From NCBI GenBank assembly GCA_964409245.1, contig CAYPCQ010000032.1, forward strand, positions 1 through 64,000: DNA of 64,000 nt, written 5' to 3'. Origin of the DNA: CAIMWS01 sp964409245 (lineage in GTDB: Bacteria > Verrucomicrobiota > Verrucomicrobiia > Limisphaerales > UBA1319). Of the stretch, positions 18,840 through 27,691 are shown piece after piece. Within the stretch, counting starts at the first letter, position 1. Every line of letters begins with the position of its first letter. Under the pieces are notes generated by a model. It did no database searches, was not told the DNA's origin, and was given only the letters and a program-made list of their open reading frames with translations. A program made the position numbers and the translations under genes.

Positions 18840-20294
18840 ATGGTTGAAACGAATTCCTTGATCGAGCAGCGGAAAGCCAAGCTGGCCGCCTTGCGCAGCC
18901 GGGGCATCAATCCGTTCGCAAATCATTTCGCGCCCAGCGAAAGCTGTGCCCAGGCGCGGGCGAATTACCAGGAGGGCCGCGCGGTGGCCCTGGCCGGCCG
19001 CATTTCCGCCCACCGCGACATGGGCAAAAGCCAGTTTGTGGATATCAAAGACCAGAGCGGCCGCATCCAGCTCTACGCCCATAAGCAGGCTTTGGGCGAC
19101 GACCAATTCGACATTTTCAAGCACCTGGACCTGGGCGATTTCATCGGCGTGAACGGATCGATGTTCATCACCAAAACCGGGGAGACCTCCGTCAAGATCG
19201 AGCGCTTCACCATCCTGGCCAAGGCCCTGCGCCCGCCGCCGGAAAAATGGCACGGACTGGTGGAAAAAGAGATCCGCTACCGGCAGCGTTACCTGGACCT
19301 GATGAGCGGCGACCATGTGCGGGAACTGTTCATCAAACGCAGCCTGATCCTGCGCGAGATCCGGAACTTCCTGCAGGAGCGCGGCTACCTGGAATTTGAA
19401 ACGCCGATCATGCAGCCGATCCCCGGCGGGGCCGCCGCCCAGCCGTTCATCACCTTCCACCAGAGCCTGGGCTGCAATTTCTACCTGCGCATCGCCATCG
19501 AGCTTTACCTCAAACGCCTGCTGGTGGGCGGCCTGGACCGGGTATTTGAAATCGGCCGCAATTTCCGCAATGAGGGTTTATCCCCCCGGCATAACCCCGA
19601 GTTCACCATGCTCGAGGCCTACCAGGCCTACGGGAATTACGAAACCATGATGGAGCTGGTGCAATCGCTCGTCTGCCACCTGGCCCAAAAAGTCCTCGGC
19701 ACGCTCGTGATCGAACACCGCAACGAGGCCGGGGAGGCCACCCGCACCATCGACCTCACCCCCCCCTGGCGCCGGGCCAAATACAAGGATCTCATCCGCG
19801 AAAAAGCCGGCGCCGGCTGGTTTGAATGCACCCCGCAGGAACGCCGCCAGCGCGCCCACGATCTCGGCGTGGAGATCGGCAAGGAATACGAGGATTTCGA
19901 GGTCACCGGCGCCATTTTCGAGAAGCTCATCGAACCCACCTTGATCCAGCCCATCTTTGTCACCCACCTCACCAAGGAATTGGTGCCGCTGGCCAAGACC
20001 TCCGCCGAGGATCCCACCACCGTGGAGGTCTTTGAATGCTGCATCAACGGCCAGGAGATCGCCCCCGCTTATTCCGAGCAGAACGATCCCCTCGAGCAGC
20101 GCGAGCGGCTCGAGCACCAGGCCGGCGGCGAACAGCAGAAGCTGGACGAGGATTTCCTCGTTTCGCTGGAGCACGGCATGCCTCCGGCCGGCGGGGTCGG
20201 CATCGGCATCGACCGCCTCTGCATGATGCTCCTCGGGCAGGACAGCATCCGCGATGTCATCCTGTTCCCACAGCTGCGGCCCAAGCACGAATAG
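18840..20294 (+). CDS. lysS: Lysyl-tRNA synthetase, class II
   Basis: This 484-residue enzyme charges tRNA-Lys. An N-terminal OB-fold anticodon-binding domain (DMGKSQFVDIKDQSGRIQLY) precedes the class II catalytic core with motif 2 FEIGRNFRNEG and motif 3 GIGIDRLCMMLLG. Length is typical. The ATG at 18840 follows GGCGGGGAG and starts just ahead of the conserved first helix. An acetate-kinase-like gene begins 63 bases downstream. No T-box leader was seen. Confidence 0.95.
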   Translation: MVETNSLIEQRKAKLAALRSRGINPFANHFAPSESCAQARANYQEGRAVALAGRISAHRDMGKSQFVDIKDQSGRIQLYAHKQALGDDQFDIFKHLDLGDFIGVNGSMFITKTGETSVKIERFTILAKALRPPPEKWHGLVEKEIRYRQRYLDLMSGDHVRELFIKRSLILREIRNFLQERGYLEFETPIMQPIPGGAAAQPFITFHQSLGCNFYLRIAIELYLKRLLVGGLDRVFEIGRNFRNEGLSPRHNPEFTMLEAYQAYGNYETMMELVQSLVCHLAQKVLGTLVIEHRNEAGEATRTIDLTPPWRRAKYKDLIREKAGAGWFECTPQERRQRAHDLGVEIGKEYEDFEVTGAIFEKLIEPTLIQPIFVTHLTKELVPLAKTSAEDPTTVEVFECCINGQEIAPAYSEQNDPLEQRERLEHQAGGEQQKLDEDFLVSLEHGMPPAGGVGIGIDRLCMMLLGQDSIRDVILFPQLRPKHE

Positions 20295-20357
20295 CGCCCG
20301 GCTGCTGGAATGCCTGGCGGGGGCCTTCCCGGGCTCCCCGACCGCGGCTCTTTTCGG

Positions 20358-21584
20358 ATGCGCATCCTCGTTTTCAATGCCGGCTCCACGAGCTTGAAGT
20401 ATGGCTTGTTCGATCAAGCCACGCTGGCGCCCGTGGCGGCCGGCTCCCTGGATTGGGCCGATGGGGATCGCCAGCGGGCCATCCTGGCGGTGGCCGCCGG
20501 TGGCCGGGAAGCGCTCCGCCAGACGGTGGCTGTCCCGGACAGCCGCGCCGCGGTGGAACTGGCGCTCGGCTCCCTCCCCAAGGACCATGAGATTGCGGCT
20601 GTGGGACACCGTGTCGTCCACGGTGGGGCTGAGTTCTCCGCCAGCCGCCGCCTCGATGGGCCGGTCAAAGCCGCCATCTCCCGGTTGAGCCGGCTGGTTC
20701 CGCTCCATAATCCGCCAGCCCTGGCCGCCATTGAGGCGGTCGAGGAGCTGCTGCCCGGAGCGCCGCAAGCGGCGGTTTTTGACACCGCCTTTTTCGCCGG
20801 GTTGAGTCTCCGCGCCAGCCTCTACGCGCTGCCGGGCGAGTGGGTGGAGAAATGGGGGCTGAAACGGATCGGTTTCCACGGCATCAGCCATGCCTACTGT
20901 GCCCTGCGCGCGGCGGAGATCCTCGGGGTCCGGCCGCGTCCGTTGCGCCAGATCACCTGCCACCTCGGCGGTGGCTGTTCCGCCGCTGCGTTGTTGGGCG
21001 GCCAGCCGGTGGCCACCACCATGGGTTTCTCGCCGCTGGAGGGGCTCATCATGGGCACCCGCTGCGGCTCCGTGGATCCGGGGCTGCTGATTTTTCTGCA
21101 GCGCGAATGCGGCCTGAGCCTGGAGGAACTGGATGCCGGCCTCAACCACCGGTCCGGCTTGCTCGGCCTCTCCGGGGTATCGCCCGACCCCGCCCGCCTC
21201 GCCGCCGCCGCCGCCGCGGGGAATCCCCGGGCGCGGCTGGCCTTGGACATCTTCGCCGACCGGGTCCGCTCCGCCGTCGGCGCCCTGGCCACGAGCCTGG
21301 GCGGGCTGGATGTCCTGGTATTCACGGACCGCATCGGCGAAAACGATCCCGGCCTGCGGGCGGCCATCACGGCGGGCCTGGAATTCCTGGGAGTGGAAAT
21401 CGACCCCGACCGTAATGGCCGCTGCGCGCCGGATGCTGATGTTTCCCGGCCCGGATCCCCCGCACGCATCCTGGTCCTGCGCACCCGGGAGGAATGGATG
21501 ATTGCCCGCGATACCAGCCTGGCGCTGGGCCTTGGGGTGAGGGCTGATGCCTCAACGGCGGGCTTTGATGGCCTTACTGTTTAA
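20358..21584 (+). CDS. ackA: Acetate/propionate family kinase
   Basis: A 408-residue ASKHA-fold kinase begins ILVFNAGSTSLKYGLF and contains GHRVVHGG, FDTAFF, FHGISHAY, MGFSPLEGLIMGTR and RTREEWMIARDT. Acetate kinase interconverts acetyl phosphate and acetate with ATP. Two nucleotide-site motifs deviate from the usual form: HLGGGCS replaces HLGNG(A/S)S, and FTDRIGEN replaces FTGGIGEN. Activity may persist, but substrate or nucleotide preference could differ. No phosphotransacetylase gene is adjacent. The 3' end overlaps the convergent Uma2 gene by 11 bases. Confidence 0.85.
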   Translation: MRILVFNAGSTSLKYGLFDQATLAPVAAGSLDWADGDRQRAILAVAAGGREALRQTVAVPDSRAAVELALGSLPKDHEIAAVGHRVVHGGAEFSASRRLDGPVKAAISRLSRLVPLHNPPALAAIEAVEELLPGAPQAAVFDTAFFAGLSLRASLYALPGEWVEKWGLKRIGFHGISHAYCALRAAEILGVRPRPLRQITCHLGGGCSAAALLGGQPVATTMGFSPLEGLIMGTRCGSVDPGLLIFLQRECGLSLEELDAGLNHRSGLLGLSGVSPDPARLAAAAAAGNPRARLALDIFADRVRSAVGALATSLGGLDVLVFTDRIGENDPGLRAAITAGLEFLGVEIDPDRNGRCAPDADVSRPGSPARILVLRTREEWMIARDTSLALGLGVRADASTAGFDGLTV

Positions 21585-22128
21585 AGAAATCAGCGATCCG
21601 GAGCACCAGGCCCGGCAGCAGCGGCGTGGTGTGGGTGTCCGATGGCTCCAGCACTGATTTTGGTTTTTCTGAATCCTCCAGGAGCCGGTAAACCGCCACG
21701 GTCCTGGCTGCCGGATCCACGATCCATAATTCCGCCACTCCCGACCTGGCGTAAACCTGTTTCTTAGCCTCCAAATCGAGCCGCGCCGTCTTGGGGGAGA
21801 GGATTTCCACCACGAGGTCGGGAGCACCCTCCAAACCGGCCTCGCTCAGCACCCCATAATGTTCTCTGGCGATGAACACAATGTCCGGCTGGAAGACATT
21901 GGCTTTGTTCAGATAAACATCGAAGGGCGCATGGTAAATTTTGCCCGCCGGGCTGGCTTCCAAATGTTTGGCCAGTATGAATTCAATGTTGAAGGAAATA
22001 TCCTGGTGGAAGCGGCTGGGTGCTGGGGCCAGGTATAAATCTCCCTCAATCAGTTGATAACGCGGACCCGTCTCCGGCAATTCCCGGTAATCATCCGCTG
22101 TCAGCGGTGCTGGCATAACCATCGGCAT
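21574..22128 (-). CDS. Uma2 family (DUF820) endonuclease-like protein
   Basis: This 184-residue PD-(D/E)XK-fold protein has the family pattern: RYQLIEGDLYLAPAPS near the N-terminus, QPDIVFI, APDLVVEILSPKT and KKQVYARSGVAELWIVDP. The D, E and K residues of the predicted nuclease centre lie in the last three motifs. Uma2 proteins are abundant in multicellular-type bacteria and their substrates are unknown. It converges on the acetate kinase gene with an 11-base overlap. Confidence 0.88.
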   Translation of the reverse strand: MPMVMPAPLTADDYRELPETGPRYQLIEGDLYLAPAPSRFHQDISFNIEFILAKHLEASPAGKIYHAPFDVYLNKANVFQPDIVFIAREHYGVLSEAGLEGAPDLVVEILSPKTARLDLEAKKQVYARSGVAELWIVDPAARTVAVYRLLEDSEKPKSVLEPSDTHTTPLLPGLVLRIADFFKQ

Positions 22129-22228
22129 AAACCACTCTTACGACGGATAGCCGCCCCGGTCAAGGCCATCCGCCGCCGCCTCCTGCGCAGGCTTGCCACT
22201 GCAAATACGGTTGCCATAGAGTAGGGCC

Positions 22229-22570
22229 GTGCCGTTGAACGAAGCCACCAGACCATCGCCGCAGGATCTTCCTGGGGAGCCTGCTTCCACCGGGGCAGGT
22301 TCCGGTGCTGGCGTTGGCATGGCCCGCGGTTCCGAGCCGGGCGCGGGCGGCCTGGGGAAGGAGGCCTCCGCGATCGGCCAGGCGCAAGCGCGGCATGATG
22401 CCTGGGCCAAGGCCGCCGGCCGAGAGCAATACGCCTCCGATTATTACCCGGAGCATTTCCTCTGGCTGGGGGTGAAGCGCTCGGGCCAGAGGCATGCCCG
22501 CTTGCGGGGCATCGACACCACCGCGGCGGCCCAAGTGCCGGGGGTGATTGCCGTCCTGACCCACCGGGTG
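22229..22570 (+). pseudogene. Remnant of a xanthine dehydrogenase/aldehyde oxidase family molybdopterin-binding subunit
   Basis: From about 22385 the plus strand encodes the conserved start of molybdenum hydroxylase large subunits. RHDAWAKAAGREQYASDYY matches the typical opening, followed by GVKRSGQRHAR, GIDTTAAA and PGVIAVLTHR. Similarity stops at about 22568, and the downstream frame continues as unrelated low-quality sequence. Normal family members run to about 700-950 residues, so roughly 90% of the gene is missing. No 2Fe-2S or FAD partner subunit is nearby. I infer a deletion-decayed gene. Confidence 0.65.
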
Positions 22571-22834
22571 GTTAGCCTGTGTACATCTTCTCCGGAGACC
22601 GATTCATCGGCGGCGGGTGCTGCCGCTCGCCGGGCTCATTATAGGCCCCGGCCAGAACAAGCTCCAGTCGGGCGGGATCCTGTGGCCGGTTCGCGTTCCG
22701 CTGCCCGCGGACGGGATGTGGAGCGCGTTTTTCAAAGTTGGCGAGGCCCATCGATGAGGTGCGGGCCAGCGCGTCCTGCCGGAGGCAGGTGGCTGGGAAC
22801 CTGTTATTGAATTGTTGGAGGAACCGCAAACTGC
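22571..22834. other. Non-coding tail after the molybdenum hydroxylase remnant
   Basis: About 260 bases follow the truncated gene without a convincing frame. GGAGG at about 22817 is the ribosome-binding site for the next gene at 22835. I see no repeat, RNA or insertion sequence boundary. Confidence 0.35.
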
Positions 22835-24127
22835 ATGACCCATCAAACTCAAGCCGATATTTCGCTGCGCGTTTACAGCGCGGCCTCATTCCTGCCCTTG
22901 GCGGTTTCCTTCGCCAGGGGCGCGGCAGAGGCATATGGCTTTGGCGGCCAGGAACTCACCAGCCTGGAGCTGGGCGCGGAGGAGGTGTTCACCTGGCTGT
23001 GCCGCGCGCTGGGGCCGGCGGAAAAGGTGGAAATCTGCGTCCGCAACGATATCTACCGCCTGGCCCTCCGGTTTCTGTTCAAGCCCAGCCCGTTGAACCT
23101 GCGGGTCTTGAACCTCACCGCGAAGGCGCCGCTCGAACCGGGCGAGGATCTGGAGGATTTGGGCTTGTTCGTGGTGGCCCGGCTCGTGGACGCGGTGAAG
23201 CTCACCAGCGAGAAGGACGGGCGCGCCTGTCTGGCGGTGGTGGTGGACCGGCGCTACGCCGGGGAAACGGTCCCCAGCCCTGGCCCGGCCCAGCCGGCCG
23301 AATCCTGGCGCATCCAATCCGCCGATCGGGAATCCATCCAGTTCTTTGCCGCCCTGGTGAAGGCTCATTATCCGGCGGGCGATTACCCGGGCTTCCTGGA
23401 TTTTCCGGGCCGGGCGGCGGACATGTTCGTGGCGGGCGATCTAAAGGGCGCCTTGGCCGTGGCCGGGAGCGGGGCGGTATGTGGCGGCATCCTCTGGCGG
23501 TGGGCCGGCCACAAGATGCTCGAGATGCTCGGCCCATTCACGTTTCCGCCAGCCCAGCCGGCGGCCTTGCCCGAGGCTTTGCTGGAGCATTTGGTGGAAT
23601 GGGCTGCCAAGACCCCCGCCGCAGGCATCCTCTGCCGGCGCCGGGCGGGCCAGTCAATGCCCATGGGATTCGATCTGCTGGGCGGGGTCTGCGGTCCGCC
23701 CGCGGATGAATCCTGCGGATTCCGCCAGTTGCGTGAGGATGAAGGTTCCACCGTCTATTGCCATCCGCGGCTGGAATCCTTCCTGCGCGTGGAATACGAC
23801 CGGCTGGCCCTGCCCCGGGAGTTGCGGGTGATCCCCTTCCAGGGAACTGGCCGGCCCGAACCGGCGGTCTTGACCGCGGAAACGGACCGGGGCCGCGGAG
23901 AGGTGTTGCTTAAGGGCCTTTGCTTCGGCCCGGACGCCGCGGAGCAGTTGCGCGAGCACCTGGCCTTGTTCGCGAAGCAGAACCTGCCGGCCATCCTGTT
24001 TGAGCTGGATCTGGGGATTTTCTGGCAGTCCGCCTTTGTGCCGGCGCTGCTCGAGACGGGATTTGTGCCGCGCATGGTCGTGCCTGGTTCCGGCCAGGGG
24101 GATGCCGTGGTTTTTCAGAAGGCTTGA
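22835..24127 (+). CDS. Degenerate HATPase (RsbW-like) fused to a two-lobed GNAT-like module
   Basis: The N-terminal 150 residues of this 430-residue protein follow the anti-sigma-factor/serine-kinase ATPase fold: SLELGAEEVFTWLCRAL at the N-box position and LGLFVVARLVDAVKL at the last helix. The Asn usually found in the N-box is replaced by Trp and no DxGxG box is visible, so ATP binding is doubtful. The rest, from about 157, resembles the two acetyltransferase-like halves of the gene at 26649, including a similar final FVPALLETGFVPR segment. The gene opens a tight row with an aminotransferase (15 bases on) and a MATE transporter. Function is unknown. Confidence 0.6.
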   Translation: MTHQTQADISLRVYSAASFLPLAVSFARGAAEAYGFGGQELTSLELGAEEVFTWLCRALGPAEKVEICVRNDIYRLALRFLFKPSPLNLRVLNLTAKAPLEPGEDLEDLGLFVVARLVDAVKLTSEKDGRACLAVVVDRRYAGETVPSPGPAQPAESWRIQSADRESIQFFAALVKAHYPAGDYPGFLDFPGRAADMFVAGDLKGALAVAGSGAVCGGILWRWAGHKMLEMLGPFTFPPAQPAALPEALLEHLVEWAAKTPAAGILCRRRAGQSMPMGFDLLGGVCGPPADESCGFRQLREDEGSTVYCHPRLESFLRVEYDRLALPRELRVIPFQGTGRPEPAVLTAETDRGRGEVLLKGLCFGPDAAEQLREHLALFAKQNLPAILFELDLGIFWQSAFVPALLETGFVPRMVVPGSGQGDAVVFQKA

Positions 24128-24142
24128 AGGGGACCGCGCGCC

Positions 24143-25252
24143 ATGGATCTTGAACGACTGGTCCCCGACTACATCAAGCAGTTCCAAGCCTATGTGCCCA
24201 GCAAGCCGGATGAGGAACTCAAGCGGCTCTTCGGCTGCCCGGTGCTGCACCGGTTGAATAACAATGAAAATCCGCTCGGCCCCCCGCCGGCCGCGCGCGA
24301 GGTCATCCGCCAGTTCCCCCCGGCCCGCTCGGCGCTCTATCCCAGCGGCGACTCTTATTCCCTGCGGCTGGCGCTGGCGGAGCGATTCGGCAAAGAACCC
24401 GGCCAGTTTTTGGTGGGGAATGGATCGAGCGAAGTCATCACGGCGGTGATCAAGGCCTTCTGCGAGCAGGGTGACAATATTGTGACCGCCGACCGGACCT
24501 TCGCGGTGTATGAATGGGTGGCCGAATTCTCGGGTGTCGGCCGGCGCTTGGCGCCGCTGAAGGATTTTGCGTTCGACGATGAGGGGCTGCTGGCCCGGAT
24601 CGACGGGAAAACGAAAGTGGTCTTCATCTGCAATCCGAACAACCCCACCGGCACCTGTTGGCCGCATGACCAGTTGATCCGTTTCCTGGACCGGGTGGAC
24701 GGCCGCTGCGTGGTGGTGCTGGATGAGGCTTACATGGAATATGTGGAACAGGCCAATGCCCCCGATGGGATGGCTTTGATGGACCGGTATCCGAACCTGG
24801 TCGTGTTCCGGACCTTCTCCAAGATGTACGGCCTGGCCGGCCTGCGCATAGGTTACCTCGTGGGATCGCTGCCGGTGGTGGATCTGATCCGCCGCGCGTA
24901 TGTGGTTTACTCGGTCAACACGCTCGCCCAGGCGGCCGCGCGGGCGGCGGTGGAACAGGGCGGCGAACATGTGCAGGCCACCCGGGCGCTGATGCGCACA
25001 GGCAAAGCTTTCCTGCGGGAGGCGCTCGGTTCGCTGGGCTTGCCGTTTCTGTGCCACGAAGGCAGCTATGTGATGATCAAGGTGCCGGTCAGCGACACGC
25101 TGCTTTACCGCCGGTTGATGAAGCGGGGCCTGATGATCCGCACGATGTCCGGCTTTCGCTTCCCGAACTGGATCCGGGTGACGGTGGTGGGCCGGGAAGT
25201 CCTGGAGCAGTTTGTGGAAGGTTTGGCGGAGGAGTTGAAGCCGGCGCTGTAA
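24143..25252 (+). CDS. PLP-dependent class I/II aminotransferase, HisC-like
   Basis: This 369-residue fold-type I enzyme shows LNNNENPLGPPP, GNGSSEVI, CNPNNPTGT, VVLDEAYMEY and the PLP-lysine segment FSKMYGLAGLRIGY with K227. It resembles histidinol-phosphate aminotransferase and relatives such as CobD-type threonine-phosphate decarboxylase. No other his or cobalamin gene is nearby, so a primary-pathway role is not supported. Its position between a GNAT-like protein and a MATE exporter suggests it aminates a dedicated small molecule. The MATE gene starts 1 base after its stop. Confidence 0.85.
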   Translation: MDLERLVPDYIKQFQAYVPSKPDEELKRLFGCPVLHRLNNNENPLGPPPAAREVIRQFPPARSALYPSGDSYSLRLALAERFGKEPGQFLVGNGSSEVITAVIKAFCEQGDNIVTADRTFAVYEWVAEFSGVGRRLAPLKDFAFDDEGLLARIDGKTKVVFICNPNNPTGTCWPHDQLIRFLDRVDGRCVVVLDEAYMEYVEQANAPDGMALMDRYPNLVVFRTFSKMYGLAGLRIGYLVGSLPVVDLIRRAYVVYSVNTLAQAAARAAVEQGGEHVQATRALMRTGKAFLREALGSLGLPFLCHEGSYVMIKVPVSDTLLYRRLMKRGLMIRTMSGFRFPNWIRVTVVGREVLEQFVEGLAEELKPAL

Positions 25253-25253
25253 T

Positions 25254-26618
25254 ATGTCCAAAAAGGAAGGGCAAGCGGGCATCGATCTGGGCACGGGGCG
25301 GGTGCCGTCCGTGCTGTTCAGGCTGGCTTCGCCGATCATGCTGTCCCTGTTTTTTGAGAGCCTGTTTTACCTCATGGATACGCTGTTCGTGTCCTGGCTG
25401 GGGACGCAGCCCTTGGCCGCTTTGTCCCTGAGCATGCCGCTGTTCTACGCCGCGTTTGCGCTCGCCAAAGGCGTGAGCGTGGGCGCCATGGTCCTGCTCA
25501 GCCAAAGCCTGGGTGCGGGCCGGGCGGAGCGGGGCCGGAGCATTGTCCGCTCCGCCTTCCCCTTGATGCTGCTGGTGATGCTGCCTTGGCTGGTGTTGAC
25601 CGGGGAGGGGCCGTGTGCGGCGGTGCTGTCATTGCTGGGGGCGCGGGAGCAGCCGGAGGTTTTGCGGGAAGGGAGCCGGTTCTTGTTCTGGCTGGCCGGG
25701 AGCTTTCCGGTCATGGGCTTCTTCATGGTGGGCGAAGCGGTTTGCCTGAGCCATGGCGATAGCGCGACCCCCATGAAAAGCCTTTTGCTGGGCAACCTCG
25801 TCAGCATCGGCTTGAAATACCTGTTCATTTGCCGGTGGGGCCTGGGGGTGGCCGGTTCGTCCCTGGGCAGCCTGGCTGGCTGGACGGTATCGGCGGCTTG
25901 CCTGGGCTGGCAGATGGCCCGGCAAGGCAAGCCGATGCCGGCGTTCGGGTTCGACCGCGGGATGCTCGCGCACTGGAAAGGGATTGCCGGCTTGGGCACC
26001 CAGGCGGCGCTGGGGGTGTTCATCGGCCCGCTGGCCCTGGGGTTGATCAATATCCTGCTCGCCCGCCTGGAGCTGGCCGGAGTGGCGGCCTTGAGCCTGG
26101 TCATGCGCCTCGAATTCATGGTGGTCGTGCCGCTGATCGGACTCAGCAATGCCCTGGCCCCCTTCATCGCGTTCAACGTGGGCCGGGGGGAGCCGCTGCG
26201 CATCCGGGAAGGCGTCCGTGCTTCCCTGCGGCTGGGCTGGCTGGTCATCGCGCCGGTCATGGTGGTTTTTCTTTTTTGCGCCCGCCCCCTGTTTGGCATT
26301 TTCAAGCCGTCCGAGGAGGTTCTGAACCTGGCCCAGTATGCGCTGCAATGCTCCGCCCTGGGGTACCTGGCGGTGCCCCTGGAACTGACGCTGCAAGGCG
26401 CCGCCCTGGGGCTGAAGCAGCCCGCCTATGCCCTCCTGGCGGCCGGTTTCCGCCAGTTGTTGCTGCGGGTTCCCCTCGTGGCGGTGCTGTCCGGCATCTA
26501 CGGCGTGAAAGGGGCCTATTGGAGCCTGCCCCTTTCGACCTGGATCGCGGGCGGATTGTGCCTCTGCCTGCTGGGGCGGTTGTTGGAACGTGCCTTGCGC
26601 CCGGCAGAACCAGGTTGA
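25254..26618 (+). CDS. MATE family efflux transporter
   Basis: A 454-residue inner-membrane protein has about 12 hydrophobic helices in two similar halves, starting with RLASPIMLSLFFESLFYLMD and LFVSWLGTQPLAALSLSMPL, as in MATE (DinF/NorM) antiporters. These export cationic compounds or lipid-linked products using Na+ or H+ gradients. Its start lies immediately after the aminotransferase stop, indicating translational coupling. It may export the product of the neighbouring genes. Confidence 0.9.
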   Translation: MSKKEGQAGIDLGTGRVPSVLFRLASPIMLSLFFESLFYLMDTLFVSWLGTQPLAALSLSMPLFYAAFALAKGVSVGAMVLLSQSLGAGRAERGRSIVRSAFPLMLLVMLPWLVLTGEGPCAAVLSLLGAREQPEVLREGSRFLFWLAGSFPVMGFFMVGEAVCLSHGDSATPMKSLLLGNLVSIGLKYLFICRWGLGVAGSSLGSLAGWTVSAACLGWQMARQGKPMPAFGFDRGMLAHWKGIAGLGTQAALGVFIGPLALGLINILLARLELAGVAALSLVMRLEFMVVVPLIGLSNALAPFIAFNVGRGEPLRIREGVRASLRLGWLVIAPVMVVFLFCARPLFGIFKPSEEVLNLAQYALQCSALGYLAVPLELTLQGAALGLKQPAYALLAAGFRQLLLRVPLVAVLSGIYGVKGAYWSLPLSTWIAGGLCLCLLGRLLERALRPAEPG

Positions 26619-26648
26619 GAGTTGCAGCTGGCTCCCGGTGACGAACCT

Positions 26649-27680
26649 ATGAATACGAAGATCGATCACGAGCTGCCGGTGGATCCCGGCCAATCCTTTG
26701 TGGTGGATGTTTTCCGGCCGGAGGATGCCGCGGGCGTGGCCAGCCTGTTCTATTCCATTTACGGCGCTGAATACCCCTTTGAAACTTATTACATTCCGGA
26801 GCGGCTCATCGCCGAAAACGCCAATGGCAACATCCACACCGTGGTGGCCCGCACCGCCAAGGGCGACATCATCGGCCACGGCGCCGTTTACCGCAGCTCG
26901 CCCCCCAATCCGGAGCTGTACGAGTTTGGCCAGTACCTGGTGCTCAAGCCGTATCGGACCTCTTCCGCCGCGTTCAAGATCAACAAGTTCATCACCGAGG
27001 AAATGGTCCGCCGGGTTCCGATGTGCGGACTCTTCAGCGAAGCGGTTACCCACCACACCATCACCCAAAAAGCCAGCCTCAAGGCCGGCGTGAAAGAGGT
27101 GGCCCTCGAGCTGGACCTGATGCCGGCGGAATCCTACGAAAAAGACGCCGGCACCACGCAACGCATCTCCTGCGTGCTCCATTTCCGGTCGGTCCAGGAC
27201 CAGCCCCAACTGGTCCACGTGCCGGCGGCCTATGCCCAGGCGATCGAGTTCCTCGCCGCCGGCCTGGATTTGGACCGCCAGTATGTGGCCGACGCCGGCG
27301 AGCCACCGGCCGGGGTGCGCACCCACCTGGAGAGCCGGTTTTTCCGCCACGCCGGCGTGGGGCGCGCCAATGCGATGACCCTGGGGGCGGATTTCGAGCA
27401 GGTGTTGGGTGATCTTGAGGACCAGGCCGCGCGGGAACAGGCGGTCCTGCTCCAGCTCTTTATCGGCTTGAGCCAGCCCGGGGTGGGAGCCGTTGTGGAT
27501 CGCTTGCGTGCGAAGGGCTATTGCCTGGGCGGATACCTCCCGCGCTGGTTCGGCACGGACGGCCTCCTGATGCAGAAGACGAAAACCCGGCCGGCCTTCG
27601 ACTCCCTCAAGCTGCATTCGGAACGGTGCCGCGGCCTGCTGCAGTTGGTCCGCCAGGACTGGGATTTAACCCACCGGTGA
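26649..27680 (+). CDS. Two-lobed GNAT-like acetyltransferase homologue
   Basis: The 343-residue protein begins with a GNAT-like lobe: FRPEDAAGVASLFYSIYG, GDIIGHGAVYRSS, and FGQYLVLKPYRTS at the acyl-CoA-binding region. A second lobe begins near RISCVLHFR and ends with LRAKGYCLGGYLPRWFG and DGLLMQK. The same two-lobe order occurs in the gene at 22835. GNATs usually transfer acyl groups from CoA to amines. The usual RxxGxG/A loop is only loosely present. The gene ends 11 bases from the convergent ligase-ACP gene. An in-frame upstream start at 26622 is possible but lacks conservation value. Confidence 0.65.
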   Translation: MNTKIDHELPVDPGQSFVVDVFRPEDAAGVASLFYSIYGAEYPFETYYIPERLIAENANGNIHTVVARTAKGDIIGHGAVYRSSPPNPELYEFGQYLVLKPYRTSSAAFKINKFITEEMVRRVPMCGLFSEAVTHHTITQKASLKAGVKEVALELDLMPAESYEKDAGTTQRISCVLHFRSVQDQPQLVHVPAAYAQAIEFLAAGLDLDRQYVADAGEPPAGVRTHLESRFFRHAGVGRANAMTLGADFEQVLGDLEDQAAREQAVLLQLFIGLSQPGVGAVVDRLRAKGYCLGGYLPRWFGTDGLLMQKTKTRPAFDSLKLHSERCRGLLQLVRQDWDLTHR

Positions 27681-27691
27681 AGGCCCGTGGT

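Noticed and set aside
24143..25252. Assignment of the aminotransferase as hisC of histidine biosynthesis
   Set aside because: No other his gene is nearby and the family includes many enzymes with other substrates.
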